Source of the DNA: Imperialibacter sp965651695
GTDB lineage: Bacteria; Bacteroidota; Bacteroidia; Cytophagales; Cyclobacteriaceae
DNA length: 64,000 bases
Direction: 5' to 3'
Assembly: GCA_965651695.1 (NCBI GenBank)
Contig: CBFGTI010000001.1
Location: 1 to 64,000 of the forward strand
Shown: positions 6,565-15,389 of the stretch, piece after piece
How the letters are laid out: every line of letters begins with the position of its first letter
Numbering within the stretch: position 1 is the first letter of the stretch
Made by a program: the position numbers and the translations under genes
Notes under the pieces: generated by a model
Told to the model about the DNA's origin: nothing
Databases searched by the model: none
The model's input: only the letters and a program-made list of their open reading frames with translations

Positions 6565-8673
6565 TTAAAAGAATTTATACCGGTTGTCTTCGATATCGGC
6601 AAAGTCCTTAACTGCCTCCGCAAGGCTAAAAGCAATGCGTGACTGACGGCGCTGACTAATCTGATTCTGATAAGTCGTAAGGTCAGTCTGCTCGGGCGCC
6701 TCAGTTAGCGAAACAAGTTCCAGCACAACTACCCCGTTATCGGCCCGTAGAGGCTCAGTTCTCCCTCCGGCCTGCATGGCAAAAGCCTTGCCTACCACTA
6801 CAGGAGCAAAGCCAACGCCCGTAAGTGCATTGCTGCTCAGCTTAAGGTCGCTCATGTTGTATACCGACGCATCCTCACCAAACTGCTCAGCTATCTCGTC
6901 AAGCGTTCCTGATTTTCCTGCCAGTTGTGCAATTATCTTCTCTGCTTTCTTTTCGTTCTTCACTTTTGTGGTCAAATCTTGCCTTACTGTTTCCAATTGA
7001 GCCAAACCCTCCGGTTGCTCGCCCGTCATCACAGCCACCACATATTCATCCTCCAGGTCAAACACTTCAGATACCTCACCTGTTTCGGCTTCGTTAAACA
7101 GCCAAATCACGATAGAGCGGGCATCGGTAAGTGTGTTCACCCGTCTGGCACTCGGCGTAATGTTCAGTCCCTGCTCTACAGTATAGCCGCGTTCCCGCGC
7201 GCCAGCTTCAAATTGTTCGATGTTTTCACTACTGAGAGCAAAGAGATCAGCTTCACGAAATGCCTCGTTGCGGGTTTCGTCGCTTGCTATTATTTCCTTT
7301 TCAATGGTAGCGATTTTATAAACGGTGCTGTTTTTTACGGCAGTAACGTCAATAATGTGAAATCCGAAATCGGTCTCTACCACATCGTTCAGCAGGCCGG
7401 TGCGCTTCGCAGAGAAAACAGCGTTCTCAAATGGCTCCACCATTCTTCCTTCAGGAAACCAACCCAAATCTCCACCTCTCGAGGCAGTACCGTCGGTGCC
7501 GTGTATTCTAGCCATCTCGGCAAAGCTGGCGCCCTTCTTTATTTCGTTCAGAATCCGACGAGCCTCCTGCTTAGCAGCGTTCTTTGCGGCCTCTGTGTCA
7601 TCGTCAGCCTTAAACAGGATATGGCTGGCACGGGCATTGGCAGTGGCACCTTCAGAGATGCTCGAAATTTTGTAAATAACGTACTGGCTATTGGCCAAAA
7701 GCGGCCCAATTATATCCCCTTCATTCAGCGATTTAATAGTATCGGTAAGAATGGCCGGAAGCTGGTCGGGCGTGTAGGTCCTGAACGGCGTGAGGCCGTC
7801 GGTATTAGCCCTGGCAAACACCGAGTCGTTTTTCGACTGGGCCAGCTGCACTTTTATTTCTTCAATTTCCTCAACCACCGCGGCTGTATCTTCGGGCGAC
7901 GCTACAACAGGAAACGAAACATATTTAAGTGAGCGTGACAAGTCGCGCCTGTACTGCTCTTTGTTCTTATCCAGATAAGACTGAAGTTCCGAATCGGTTA
8001 CCGCAATAGAGGAATCGTTGATGGTATAGTACGGGATGTAAAGGTATTTTACTTCGGCTACTTTGTTGGCCTGCACGTATTCGTTTCTGGCCTCTTCTGT
8101 TGTTACAAAATTTGTCTTAATAAACAGGTTGTCAAACTTCAGCAGCAGTCGGGCGGGGCCGAGCGTATTCTCAAAATTATACCAGGCAGCCTGCTGCTGG
8201 GGTGGCATATTGCTGAGGTTTTGCAGATAGCTTGTTACCTGATCGCGGTCAAATTCACCGGTTTCAGGGTTGGTAAACGCCTGACGAATTTCAGGGCTAA
8301 TGTTGGTACCCTGCACCATATCTACCACTTCATCGTCAGACACGGTAATGCCCAATTGAGAAAACTCGCTTTCGTAGGCGTACTTGTTTACCAGCATATC
8401 CCATGCCTGCTGGCGTACAGTTACCATTTCGTCAGCATTTGGATTGCGGCCGGTGCTCAGCGAGTAATTAAAAGCAAGCTCTTCTACTTTAGCCTGAAAC
8501 TCTTCAAGAGTGATGGTGTTACCGGCAATTTCACCTACTTCATTTCTGCTATTGCCTAATAACGTCGAGTTAGGCCCAAGCAAGTCTCCTCCAACCACAA
8601 ACAGGCCAAGCCCCACAGCAATAATCCCAACTGCCAGACCTGTTTTCTCTCTAATTTTGTTAATAACACCCAT
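6565..8673 (-). CDS. PpiD/SurA-type periplasmic peptidyl-prolyl isomerase/chaperone
   Basis: Protein of 702 residues. A single N-terminal membrane anchor (about residues 10-30, TGLAVGIIAVGLGLFVVGG) is followed by a SurA_N-like helical region and one well-formed parvulin domain at about 341-445 (ARASHILFKADDD, then GGDLGWFPEGRMVEPFENAVF and TDFGFHIIDV). The C-terminal part is a long helical and degenerate chaperone-like region. PpiD-type proteins sit on the outer face of the inner membrane and help newly exported proteins fold. The ATG at 8673 (MGVINKIREKTG) is chosen because it gives the compact anchor typical of the family; an ATG 51 bases upstream is also open. It is the last gene of the coaX-lptC cluster and ends at a strong terminator. 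Confidence 0.9.
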   Translation of the reverse strand: MGVINKIREKTGLAVGIIAVGLGLFVVGGDLLGPNSTLLGNSRNEVGEIAGNTITLEEFQAKVEELAFNYSLSTGRNPNADEMVTVRQQAWDMLVNKYAYESEFSQLGITVSDDEVVDMVQGTNISPEIRQAFTNPETGEFDRDQVTSYLQNLSNMPPQQQAAWYNFENTLGPARLLLKFDNLFIKTNFVTTEEARNEYVQANKVAEVKYLYIPYYTINDSSIAVTDSELQSYLDKNKEQYRRDLSRSLKYVSFPVVASPEDTAAVVEEIEEIKVQLAQSKNDSVFARANTDGLTPFRTYTPDQLPAILTDTIKSLNEGDIIGPLLANSQYVIYKISSISEGATANARASHILFKADDDTEAAKNAAKQEARRILNEIKKGASFAEMARIHGTDGTASRGGDLGWFPEGRMVEPFENAVFSAKRTGLLNDVVETDFGFHIIDVTAVKNSTVYKIATIEKEIIASDETRNEAFREADLFALSSENIEQFEAGARERGYTVEQGLNITPSARRVNTLTDARSIVIWLFNEAETGEVSEVFDLEDEYVVAVMTGEQPEGLAQLETVRQDLTTKVKNEKKAEKIIAQLAGKSGTLDEIAEQFGEDASVYNMSDLKLSSNALTGVGFAPVVVGKAFAMQAGGRTEPLRADNGVVVLELVSLTEAPEQTDLTTYQNQISQRRQSRIAFSLAEAVKDFADIEDNRYKFF

Positions 8674-8694
8674 GTTGTCTTTTTTATCGAGCCG

Positions 8695-8724
8695 CAAAAT
8701 AATATCATTCGTGATTAAAATCAA
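8695..8724 (-). promoter_or_regulatory. Candidate promoter of the PpiD/SurA gene
   Basis: On the minus strand TTG (8722-8724, inside TTTTG) is followed after 19 bases by TTATTTTG (8695-8702), one mismatch from the Bacteroidota -7 box TAnnTTTG. It lies in the 70-base gap after the CorC/GldE-like gene. The mismatch keeps confidence modest. Confidence 0.4.
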
Positions 8725-8743
8725 AATGAGGATTTACGATTCA

Positions 8744-10030
8744 TCACCCTCTATCTTCCTCATTTTGAAGGGTTAGCTTTACCCTGTCTATTCTGTTGTC
8801 GGTTTTAGAAAATACTTTGATCGTATAGGGCGGAATTTCAATTATGTCGTTCACCTCGGGTATATTTTCATTTACCGAAAGTATAAGTCCGCCAAGTGTT
8901 TCATAGTCTCCCACCGGCAGGTTGAGATTATACACGTCGTTCAGATAATCGACCTCAAGCCGGGCGCTAAAAATGAAGTTATGAGCATCTACTTTTTCTT
9001 CAATGAGGTCCTCGTCGTCGTCGTGCTCATCGTTAATCTCTCCGAAAATTTCTTCAATAATGTCTTCCATACTCACAATGCCTGAGGTGCCCCCATACTC
9101 GTCTACTACAAGCGCCAGGCTCTTCCGTTCAGTTAAGAACTGGATCATCAGCTCGTTCACCAGAGACGTTTCAGTAACTATTATAATTGGTGTGAGTATC
9201 GATTTAATGTCTTTGGGTTTTTTGAAGAGCTCCAGCGAGTGGCAGTACCCAATCACTTCATCAATGGTGTTTTTGTAAATAACTATCTTGGAATGCCCGC
9301 TTTCTATGAAAGCTTTTTTCAGTGCTTCAATTCCATCCTCAATATCTACTGATGCGATTTCAGGGCGAGGGATCATACAGTCGCGCACCTTTACTGTCTT
9401 AAATTCCAGCGCATTGTTAAAAATCTTACTGTCTACCTCCCTGGAGTCGCTCTGCTTTTCCGTGCTTGCAATATTCTTCAGATAATTGTTGAGATCGGTA
9501 AGGCCAAACACCGGTTTGTCTTCCGAATAATCAAGCCTGAGCACGTGCGTGATAACAAACTTGGACGTTCCTACAATTATAAATACCGCGGGATAAAGAA
9601 TATAGTATACAACAAGAATGGGAACGGATAGGATGGTGAGGAGCCAATCCGGATTGATCATGAATATGTTCTTGGGCGTGTACTCTGCCGTGATTATTAC
9701 TATGAGGGTAGAAATCAAAGTCTGAATTAACCCAACGGTAACTTCATTGTTGAGCGACTCGGGTAAGCTCGTTTTTAGCACGGGCTCGAGAAGGCCTGCC
9801 ATATAGTAGCCGTACAACACCAGGGAGATTGTATTTCCCACCAGGGTGGTGCTAATAAACTGCGCCGGGTTCTTCACAAACTTCGTCAGAATCTGGCCGG
9901 CAATCGACCCCTGCTTCCTCATCAACTCAATATGAAGCCTGTTGGAGGAGACAAATGCCATTTCTATACCCGAAAAGAAAAAGGAGAAAACAAGGGTAAG
10001 TATGATTATGGGTATCTGGTATGGGTCCAT
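8744..10030 (-). CDS. CNNM/CorC-HlyC family transporter (GldE-like)
   Basis: Protein of 428 residues with the standard order: a DUF21/CNNM membrane domain (about 1-180, four hydrophobic segments, starting IILTLVFSFFFSGIEMAFVSSNR), two CBS domains (about 205-330, VRDCMIPRPEIASVD and LALVVDEYGGTSGIVSMEDI), and a C-terminal CorC_HlyC domain (about 345-420). Such proteins are linked to Mg or other divalent-cation handling. In gliding Bacteroidota one paralogue is GldE, a helper of the gliding/T9SS machinery, but gldD is not next to it here, so GldE identity is not claimed. It follows the 50-residue membrane-protein gene. Confidence 0.88.
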   Translation of the reverse strand: MDPYQIPIIILTLVFSFFFSGIEMAFVSSNRLHIELMRKQGSIAGQILTKFVKNPAQFISTTLVGNTISLVLYGYYMAGLLEPVLKTSLPESLNNEVTVGLIQTLISTLIVIITAEYTPKNIFMINPDWLLTILSVPILVVYYILYPAVFIIVGTSKFVITHVLRLDYSEDKPVFGLTDLNNYLKNIASTEKQSDSREVDSKIFNNALEFKTVKVRDCMIPRPEIASVDIEDGIEALKKAFIESGHSKIVIYKNTIDEVIGYCHSLELFKKPKDIKSILTPIIIVTETSLVNELMIQFLTERKSLALVVDEYGGTSGIVSMEDIIEEIFGEINDEHDDDEDLIEEKVDAHNFIFSARLEVDYLNDVYNLNLPVGDYETLGGLILSVNENIPEVNDIIEIPPYTIKVFSKTDNRIDRVKLTLQNEEDRG

Positions 10031-10083
10031 CAGGGATTTTCGGCTCTCACTTATTTACTGTCAATTGCCAGGAGCGGTGGCTG

Positions 10084-10236
10084 TTATTTCGCAAATTTAT
10101 ACAAAAGTAAGAGACCAACACTTAACATGAAGATCCAATATGAGTGAACCAGCCCCGCCACCATCGTTTGGTGCACTCCTATTATTAATAATCCCGCGCT
10201 TAACGAAAGTAATATTATGCTCCAGCTTTTTTTCAT
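10084..10236 (-). CDS. Small two-helix membrane protein between lptC and the CorC-like gene
   Basis: A 50-codon ORF read directly from the minus strand. It starts MKKSWSIILLSLSAG and has two hydrophobic helices (about 5-19 and 32-46) joined by a short polar turn (VHQTMVAGLVHSYW). Its ATG overlaps the lptC stop in an ATGA junction (10233-10236), a strong sign of translational coupling and of a real gene. It ends 53 bases before the CorC/GldE-like gene. No function is known to me. The position suggests a membrane partner of LPS export or of the transporter, but that is inference. Confidence 0.7.
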   Translation of the reverse strand: MKKSWSIILLSLSAGLLIIGVHQTMVAGLVHSYWIFMLSVGLLLLYKFAK

Positions 10237-10775
10237 AGAGGGTCTTCTATACTTAGGGTTCCTGTTGGTTTGGTAATGGAGTACCTGGTAAAATCCTGTG
10301 AGGCGGTCATACCTTCCCCGGTATGGATTTCTCCCTCGGATTTGATTGTCACAAACTTATCGGTGAAAATCTCTTTTTTGTCCGGGCTCCAAAACAATTC
10401 TTCTGTATTCAATTCATCGCCATTTACCCGGCTCACCACTACTACGTTGCCCTCGCCTCTGTACACCTTTTCTTCGGCAATATACTCCCCGTAGTTGGCA
10501 CTAAGGGTAGACGATACCGTACCATCTTTTTCGTAAAACTCGATATACACACCATCTGGAAAAACACGATTCCCGCTCTTCTGGTACTCCAGCTGTGTTT
10601 TTGCTTCCAATTTTATCCTTACCCTTGCCGAATCACTGAAAAGGGTGGTCACTCCTTTCAGCTCTACGTCGGCACCTTCATACAGCGGCATTTCCGCCAG
10701 GCTGTCTTTGTGCGACTCACAAGCCAGTAGCATCAAAAACGCGGGAGTGCAAAAAATAAAAAACAGACTTCTCAT
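10233..10775 (-). CDS. lptC: LPS export ABC transporter periplasmic protein LptC
   Basis: Protein of 180 residues. A lipoprotein-type signal ends at cysteine 19 (FLMLLACES), which matches the LptC proteins of Bacteroidota; E. coli LptC instead has an uncleaved anchor. The mature part is the LptC/OstA-like beta-jellyroll: repeated short strands such as GDELNTEELFWSPDKKEIFTD and GMTASQDFTRYSI. LptC takes lipopolysaccharide from the inner-membrane LptBFG transporter and passes it to the LptA bridge. The ATG at 10775 is preferred over the upstream frame extension to 10835, because that would overlap a terminator and bury the signal peptide. Confidence 0.9.
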   Translation of the reverse strand: MRSLFFIFCTPAFLMLLACESHKDSLAEMPLYEGADVELKGVTTLFSDSARVRIKLEAKTQLEYQKSGNRVFPDGVYIEFYEKDGTVSSTLSANYGEYIAEEKVYRGEGNVVVVSRVNGDELNTEELFWSPDKKEIFTDKFVTIKSEGEIHTGEGMTASQDFTRYSITKPTGTLSIEDPL

Positions 10776-10789
10776 GTGTTTAAATAAAA

Positions 10790-10817
10790 AACGGTCGCTG
10801 CGTTCACAACGACCGTT
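10790..10817 (-). terminator. Rho-independent terminator between the TPR gene and lptC
   Basis: On the minus strand an 11-base-pair stem (AACGGTCGTTG with CAGCGACCGTT, one G-T pair) closes a 6-base loop and is followed by TTTTTTATTT. It lies 21 bases after the TPR gene and 15 bases before lptC. It should end or attenuate the upstream transcript, so lptC needs its own promoter or read-through. Confidence 0.88.
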
Positions 10818-10837
10818 CCGTATAATGAGTTTCAATA

Positions 10838-12157
10838 CTAGCTTGGCCTGCGCTGTAGCGACACATTTTCCTGTATCCAGCAGCCCACAGTGATACTTTG
10901 ACCTTCCTGCATACCTTCCTCAAATATTTCACCTATGGATGGGAACTGACCACGGGCGTTTTCCATCGCTTCAGTGTTTCCGGCTTTCTTGTACATTTCA
11001 AATGCAGCTATAAATACCGCCCGGTCTTTCACCTTGCTTTCGCCACCACGGCACTCCTCAAAGCTGCCAAAGTACAGGTTACCTATGAGATTATAGGCGT
11101 CGGTCATTGAAGGATCAAAAGACAATGCCTTTCTGGCATTGGCTCTTGCAGTGCTTTTCTGGCCCTGGGTAGCATTAATTTTGGCCATGTCGAGGTAAAT
11201 TTCCGCCTTTTTCTGCTGGTCATCGGCTAACTCAATAGCCTGGTTGTAGTATTGGAATGCCAGCTCATTGTCGCCGTCGGCAGCGCTTTTTACGGCAATT
11301 ATTTTGGCAACCCCATAAGTTGGCTCATGCTCGTGCACGATTTTGGCCGACTCTACAAACAGCGGGCTGTCGGAGCATTTGCCGGTAATCAGAAGCTGAA
11401 ATACTTTTTTGGCCATTGGAAGGTCGGATGGATTTGCCTTCATTTTAGGTCCAAGGTTATCTTCTACAAATTTGCAGTCTACTGTAACTGTAGCTGTAAG
11501 GAGTTTGTCGATATTTTCGGAGTATTTCTCCAGCCTGTCGAGGTTGGTTTTTTTCGCTTTCTTCTGGTCGATCACATCCATTATCTGCCCATAGTACTCG
11601 ATAACCTGCGCGTCAGAAATATCTCCGCCGCTTACTTTGTACCGGCGTACCACATCCATAAAAGCAAGCAGGTTGTTGTCGAGGGTATTGACACCGTTCT
11701 GATCGAAAACCTTTTTAAACAGGTCAAGCAACTCTGGGTATTTAGCCTTATTGTCTTTGTAGTATTTGTAAGCGGTGTATGCTTTTCTGTTAAGCACGTC
11801 GCTTTCATCATTAAAATATTGGATTCTTTTGTCGTACATCGAGAGCGCCATATCCTGGTACTCAACGGTTTTGGCCGGGTCGGTCTCAGCATCTGCAAGG
11901 CCTTCGTATATCTTTGCCCCGTTAATGTACAACGACACGTTTAGGTCGGGTGCATTGGTGAGTAACCAATTGAGATGAGGCAAGGCTTCTTTAAAGTTAT
12001 CCTGCTTCATGAAATCGGTATACAATGCATTGCTCTCTTCAGCTTTTGCTTTGTCTTCCGGCCAGTTCCATCCGGGCTGAGCAACTGCAGGTGTTATGGC
12101 AATGATCATCACGGTGCCCAGGCAAAACAACAAACTGAAAATCCACGTTTTTTTCAT
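10838..12157 (-). CDS. Exported tetratricopeptide-repeat protein
   Basis: Protein of 439 residues. A signal peptide occupies about residues 1-26 (ending PAVAQ). The rest is helical with TPR-like repeats: SNALYTDFMKQDNFKEALPH near residue 42, and a clear late pair around QKKAEIYLDMAKINATQGQK and ARANARKALSFDPSMTDAYN. TPR arrays bind other proteins; the partner is unknown. The gene lies between an outer-membrane barrel (14-base gap) and lptC, and I recall the same neighbours in other Cytophagales, which suggests an envelope role. It ends in a strong terminator. Confidence 0.82.
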   Translation of the reverse strand: MKKTWIFSLLFCLGTVMIIAITPAVAQPGWNWPEDKAKAEESNALYTDFMKQDNFKEALPHLNWLLTNAPDLNVSLYINGAKIYEGLADAETDPAKTVEYQDMALSMYDKRIQYFNDESDVLNRKAYTAYKYYKDNKAKYPELLDLFKKVFDQNGVNTLDNNLLAFMDVVRRYKVSGGDISDAQVIEYYGQIMDVIDQKKAKKTNLDRLEKYSENIDKLLTATVTVDCKFVEDNLGPKMKANPSDLPMAKKVFQLLITGKCSDSPLFVESAKIVHEHEPTYGVAKIIAVKSAADGDNELAFQYYNQAIELADDQQKKAEIYLDMAKINATQGQKSTARANARKALSFDPSMTDAYNLIGNLYFGSFEECRGGESKVKDRAVFIAAFEMYKKAGNTEAMENARGQFPSIGEIFEEGMQEGQSITVGCWIQENVSLQRRPS

Positions 12158-12171
12158 GATTTCTTTAATTT

Positions 12172-13440
12172 TTAGTCATATTTTCTTCGAATAAACCACC
12201 TGTCGTTGATGGTGGCGCCAATATAAATCTGAACGTAGTTATCTTCAATCAAATTATCGGTAAGATTTCCTCGTTTGCCGACTTTCATAGCTAAATCCAA
12301 ACTAGATACAGCACCTACAGGAAGCGACGTTCCAAAATTTATACCAAAGTCTGTAACGTCATTGCCATTAACCACATACGGCAGCTTTTCCCAGGACGCT
12401 CCCAACCTATAAGTTGTTCGAAGCAGATAACTATCCACGCTACTAATATCGGGTGTAATTTCTCCACCTAAAACTAATTTTAAACCTTTTTGATAGATGG
12501 TGCTAAGCGACTCGGATGAAGGATTGTTAGACCACTCGGTAATTCGGGCGTCAATTCCGACGGTTAGCTTGTTTACGTTTTCGAACGAAATGCCGAATCC
12601 AAGCTTTTTAGGCAGGGTAAAGGAAATGGCCTGATTGCTAATTAAAGTGTCGCCCGGAATCGGCTCGCCCGTGGTACCTCTTCTTTCGAGGCGTGCAAAC
12701 CTATCGCCCGATATCGACGACGGCAGATCGTAGGTGCTGCCGAAATGAAGAAATTTTTTATCTCCCAGCTTTTGCTGATAATGCAGCCCTCCACCAAATT
12801 CAAAATCGCCATATTGCGATTTTTCATAGTAGGCAGTTGTGTAGGGGTTGCCATCGGTAAAATCGGGCAGGAAGGTTTCGGTAGATTTCTCGAAATTACC
12901 AAAAACGAATGATCCTCTTACACCCACTGAAAGCCCTCCAACTAGCTTAACGCCGTTAGAAAAATACGCCTTGGAGAGGCCGCCTTCACCTTTATAGTTG
13001 TAAAGCACCGGCGTGTCGGAGTTGTTGGTGGTGGTTCGGTTGAGAATGCTGTAATTCATTCTGCTTACGGGTACAAGCCCGAAGCTCGACGACCACCTGT
13101 TTGGAATGATAGGGAAGGCATACGCGATATAGTTGAGGTTTGCGCTGCCGTTGGTTTCGCTAAGCGTAGCGGTTGAGAGGTTCCTGATGTCGGCCACCAC
13201 GCCCATTTGGAAAGCTGAGAGGCTTGTTTTTACGAGCAAAGCGGGGTTTAATGAATTTATGTGAAAAACTGACGGTGTGCCTATCCCAAGCTCGCCCATG
13301 GCAAACTGGTTGGCAAAGCTGCCTTCCCGTATGTCGCCAATCCCGTAAAAGGTATAGGGAGACTGCGACGCCTGCGCAAAAACCGATGCACTAACCATGC
13401 ACATCATCCATCCTAAAATAACCTGCCTAATTCCTCTCAT
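12172..13440 (-). CDS. Outer-membrane beta-barrel protein, FadL/OmpP1-like
   Basis: Protein of 422 residues with a signal peptide (about 1-22, ending VFAQ), an N-terminal region SQSPYTFYGIGDIREGSFANQ typical of Bacteroidota FadL-like barrels, then many alternating amphipathic strands rich in aromatic and glycine residues, ending ATINDRWFIRRKYD. Such barrels include long-chain fatty-acid and hydrophobic-compound transporters; the substrate here is unknown. Its ATG lies inside the end of coaX (14-base overlap), and the TPR gene follows after 14 bases, so the three are very probably one transcript. Confidence 0.8.
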   Translation of the reverse strand: MRGIRQVILGWMMCMVSASVFAQASQSPYTFYGIGDIREGSFANQFAMGELGIGTPSVFHINSLNPALLVKTSLSAFQMGVVADIRNLSTATLSETNGSANLNYIAYAFPIIPNRWSSSFGLVPVSRMNYSILNRTTTNNSDTPVLYNYKGEGGLSKAYFSNGVKLVGGLSVGVRGSFVFGNFEKSTETFLPDFTDGNPYTTAYYEKSQYGDFEFGGGLHYQQKLGDKKFLHFGSTYDLPSSISGDRFARLERRGTTGEPIPGDTLISNQAISFTLPKKLGFGISFENVNKLTVGIDARITEWSNNPSSESLSTIYQKGLKLVLGGEITPDISSVDSYLLRTTYRLGASWEKLPYVVNGNDVTDFGINFGTSLPVGAVSSLDLAMKVGKRGNLTDNLIEDNYVQIYIGATINDRWFIRRKYD

Positions 13441-14146
13441 TGTGCATTAAAATACTGTTGAGTCCGATGAGTACCAAGTCGGAACATGCAAAGATGGGGG
13501 GTTTTATATTAGATTCAAAAAATTTACTTCCACCGCCGCACATTAGCACCTGCAGGTCGGCGAATAGTTCCGAAAAACGGCTTATCATTCCTTCAATCTC
13601 GGCCATTGTGCCGTGTAAAACCCCATTCATCATCGACGTCTTTGTTGTTTTGCCGGGCATTTCGCTCCATTCCGGCTGTTCTATTAATGGCAGTCGAGCA
13701 GTGAACTGATGCATTGCCTTGAGCCGCATCTCAACCCCCGGCGATATAGCACCTCCCTCGTACACACCCCCACTCGACACCACATCGTACGTGATGCAGC
13801 TTCCGATATCAATGACCAGACAGTTATTATCCGGATTTAGATGGAAAGCCCCGGCAACACCCGCTATTCTATCGGCGCCAAGTGTTTCAGGCGTGTGATA
13901 GTTGAGCCTCACAGGCAGCGGAATAGCGGCAGAAAGCACCGTTACCTTCATGAAATTTTCCAGTTGCTCGGCCAGCTTTTCAGTGTTTTTGCCTACGGAG
14001 CTAACGATAACGTGTGTAATTTTTTCCCCAATAAGCACATCAGCAGCTTCCTCAACATCAACGTTTTTAGCCACACTTAACAGCGTGTCGTTTTCAAAAA
14101 AGCCTATCTTGCACCGCGTATTACCGATATCAACTGCTGCGTTCAT
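13427..14146 (-). CDS. coaX: Type III pantothenate kinase
   Basis: Protein of 239 residues. It opens with the ASKHA phosphate loop AVDIGNTRCKIGFF, then has GADRIAGVAGAF and CLVIDIGSCITYDVV (catalytic aspartate and second phosphate loop), followed by YEGGAISPGVEMRLKAMH. It phosphorylates pantothenate, the first step of coenzyme A synthesis; type III enzymes need a monovalent cation and resist feedback by CoA. The ATG at 14146 (MNAAVDIGN) is chosen over a TTG five codons upstream. It diverges from anmK, with only 49 bases between the two start codons. Confidence 0.93.
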   Translation of the reverse strand: MNAAVDIGNTRCKIGFFENDTLLSVAKNVDVEEAADVLIGEKITHVIVSSVGKNTEKLAEQLENFMKVTVLSAAIPLPVRLNYHTPETLGADRIAGVAGAFHLNPDNNCLVIDIGSCITYDVVSSGGVYEGGAISPGVEMRLKAMHQFTARLPLIEQPEWSEMPGKTTKTSMMNGVLHGTMAEIEGMISRFSELFADLQVLMCGGGSKFFESNIKPPIFACSDLVLIGLNSILMHNERN

Positions 14147-14195
14147 TGCTTTCCTAAACAATTGCGGGGGCGATATTACCTATATCATCTCAAAT

Positions 14196-15293
14196 ATGGA
14201 AAAAGAGTTTTTGGTTATTGGCTTAATGTCAGGCACTTCGCTCGACGGGCTCGACATGGCAGCCTGCAGATTTTCGACCCATGAAACCAGGTGGTCGTTC
14301 GAAATTGTGGCAGCAGAAAACATGCCCTACGAAGCTCAGCTGCAGCAAAGGCTACTCGAATCGGTAAATCTTTCGGGGCTGGAACTCTCCCTTCTTGATC
14401 TTTCACTCGGTCGCTTTTTTGGTGAAGAGGTGAAACTCTTTTGCAAAAAGTATGCGCTCCGCCCCGATTTCATAAGCTCCCATGGCCATACCGTGTTCCA
14501 TCAACCTGGCCGTGGACTTACCTTACAAATAGGCAACCCGGAAAGCATCAGCCACTTTTCGGGGCTTCCCGTGGTGGCTAACTTCCGGCTTGAAGATGTG
14601 CTGAAGGGCGGGCAGGGGGCGCCTTTGGTACCTGTAGGCGAAAAATTTCTTTTTCCGCAATACCGGATCTTTTTGAACCTTGGCGGCATTGCCAACATAG
14701 CAGTGCACCATGAAGAGAATATTCAGGGGTTTGATGTAACTATATGCAATATGGCGTTGAACTACCTGGCCAGCAAAAAAGGGATGGCCTACGATAAAAA
14801 CGGTGATCTTGCCCGGTCGGGGAAAGTGGATACGACCCTACTGGAAAAGCTGAATTCGCTGCCTTTCTTTAAAGTAACGGGGCCGAAGTCGCTCGGCTAT
14901 GAGTGGTTTTCTGAAGAGGTAAAACCACTGCTTGATGCCGCTGCCACTCCGGTAGAAAATATTTTGCGCACTGTGGTGCTGCATGTGGCCGAAAAGATCT
15001 GCGGCGCTATAAAAGCACAACCGGAGTTCGGAAATAATGCCAGGGTAATGACAACCGGCGGCGGCGCTTTAAATTCTTTTCTGATGGAGAAATTGAATGA
15101 ACTTGGCGCAGGCAAGGTGGTGTTTGATGTGCCCGGCAAACAGATTGTGGAGTACAAAGAGGCGCTGGTGTTTGCTTTCCTGGGTCTTCGCCGGGTGCTG
15201 GGTTTGTCTAACGTTTCCCGCTTGGTTACCGGTGCCGGCACCGACTCTTCCGCAGGCAGCCTTCACGGGGCTTTCAGGGCAATTTTCTATTAA
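14196..15293 (+). CDS. anmK: Anhydro-N-acetylmuramic acid kinase
   Basis: Protein of 365 residues, the normal family length. The N-terminal VIGLMSGTSLDGLDMAACRF is the family signature, and further motifs are ISSHGHTVFHQPG, FLNLGGIANIAV, GDLARSGKVD and VMTTGGGALNSF. AnmK opens and phosphorylates 1,6-anhydro-MurNAc released during cell-wall turnover, giving MurNAc-6-phosphate for recycling. Start is at the ATG at 14196; the frame stays open upstream through coaX, but those codons are antisense coding shadow. It leads a plus-strand run with the dehydrogenase gene, which begins 96 bases on. Confidence 0.93.
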   Translation: MEKEFLVIGLMSGTSLDGLDMAACRFSTHETRWSFEIVAAENMPYEAQLQQRLLESVNLSGLELSLLDLSLGRFFGEEVKLFCKKYALRPDFISSHGHTVFHQPGRGLTLQIGNPESISHFSGLPVVANFRLEDVLKGGQGAPLVPVGEKFLFPQYRIFLNLGGIANIAVHHEENIQGFDVTICNMALNYLASKKGMAYDKNGDLARSGKVDTTLLEKLNSLPFFKVTGPKSLGYEWFSEEVKPLLDAAATPVENILRTVVLHVAEKICGAIKAQPEFGNNARVMTTGGGALNSFLMEKLNELGAGKVVFDVPGKQIVEYKEALVFAFLGLRRVLGLSNVSRLVTGAGTDSSAGSLHGAFRAIFY

Positions 15294-15300
15294 TTTTTTA

Positions 15301-15360
15301 TAGTTTTGGGCCGCCCGCAAGGGAGCTGATAAACAACACATACAACCTCCGCAAGGGAGG
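15301..15360 (+). promoter_or_regulatory. Leader of the dehydrogenase gene: -7-like box and two GCAA hairpins
   Basis: TAGTTTTG at 15301-15308 fits the -7 box TAnnTTTG, but no TTG is seen near -33. Two small hairpins with GCAA-type loops follow: CCC-GCAA-GGG at 15314-15323, and CCTCC with GGAGG around a GCAAG loop at 15346-15360. They share the string CGCAAGGGAG and end 29 bases before the dehydrogenase ATG. They may shape mRNA stability or translation; this is inference. Confidence 0.35.
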
Positions 15361-15389
15361 CAAGCAACATTATTAACCCAATATTGTAA

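Noticed and set aside
11252..11944. A 230-codon plus-strand frame opposite the TPR gene
   Set aside because: Antisense shadow; no start context or domain.
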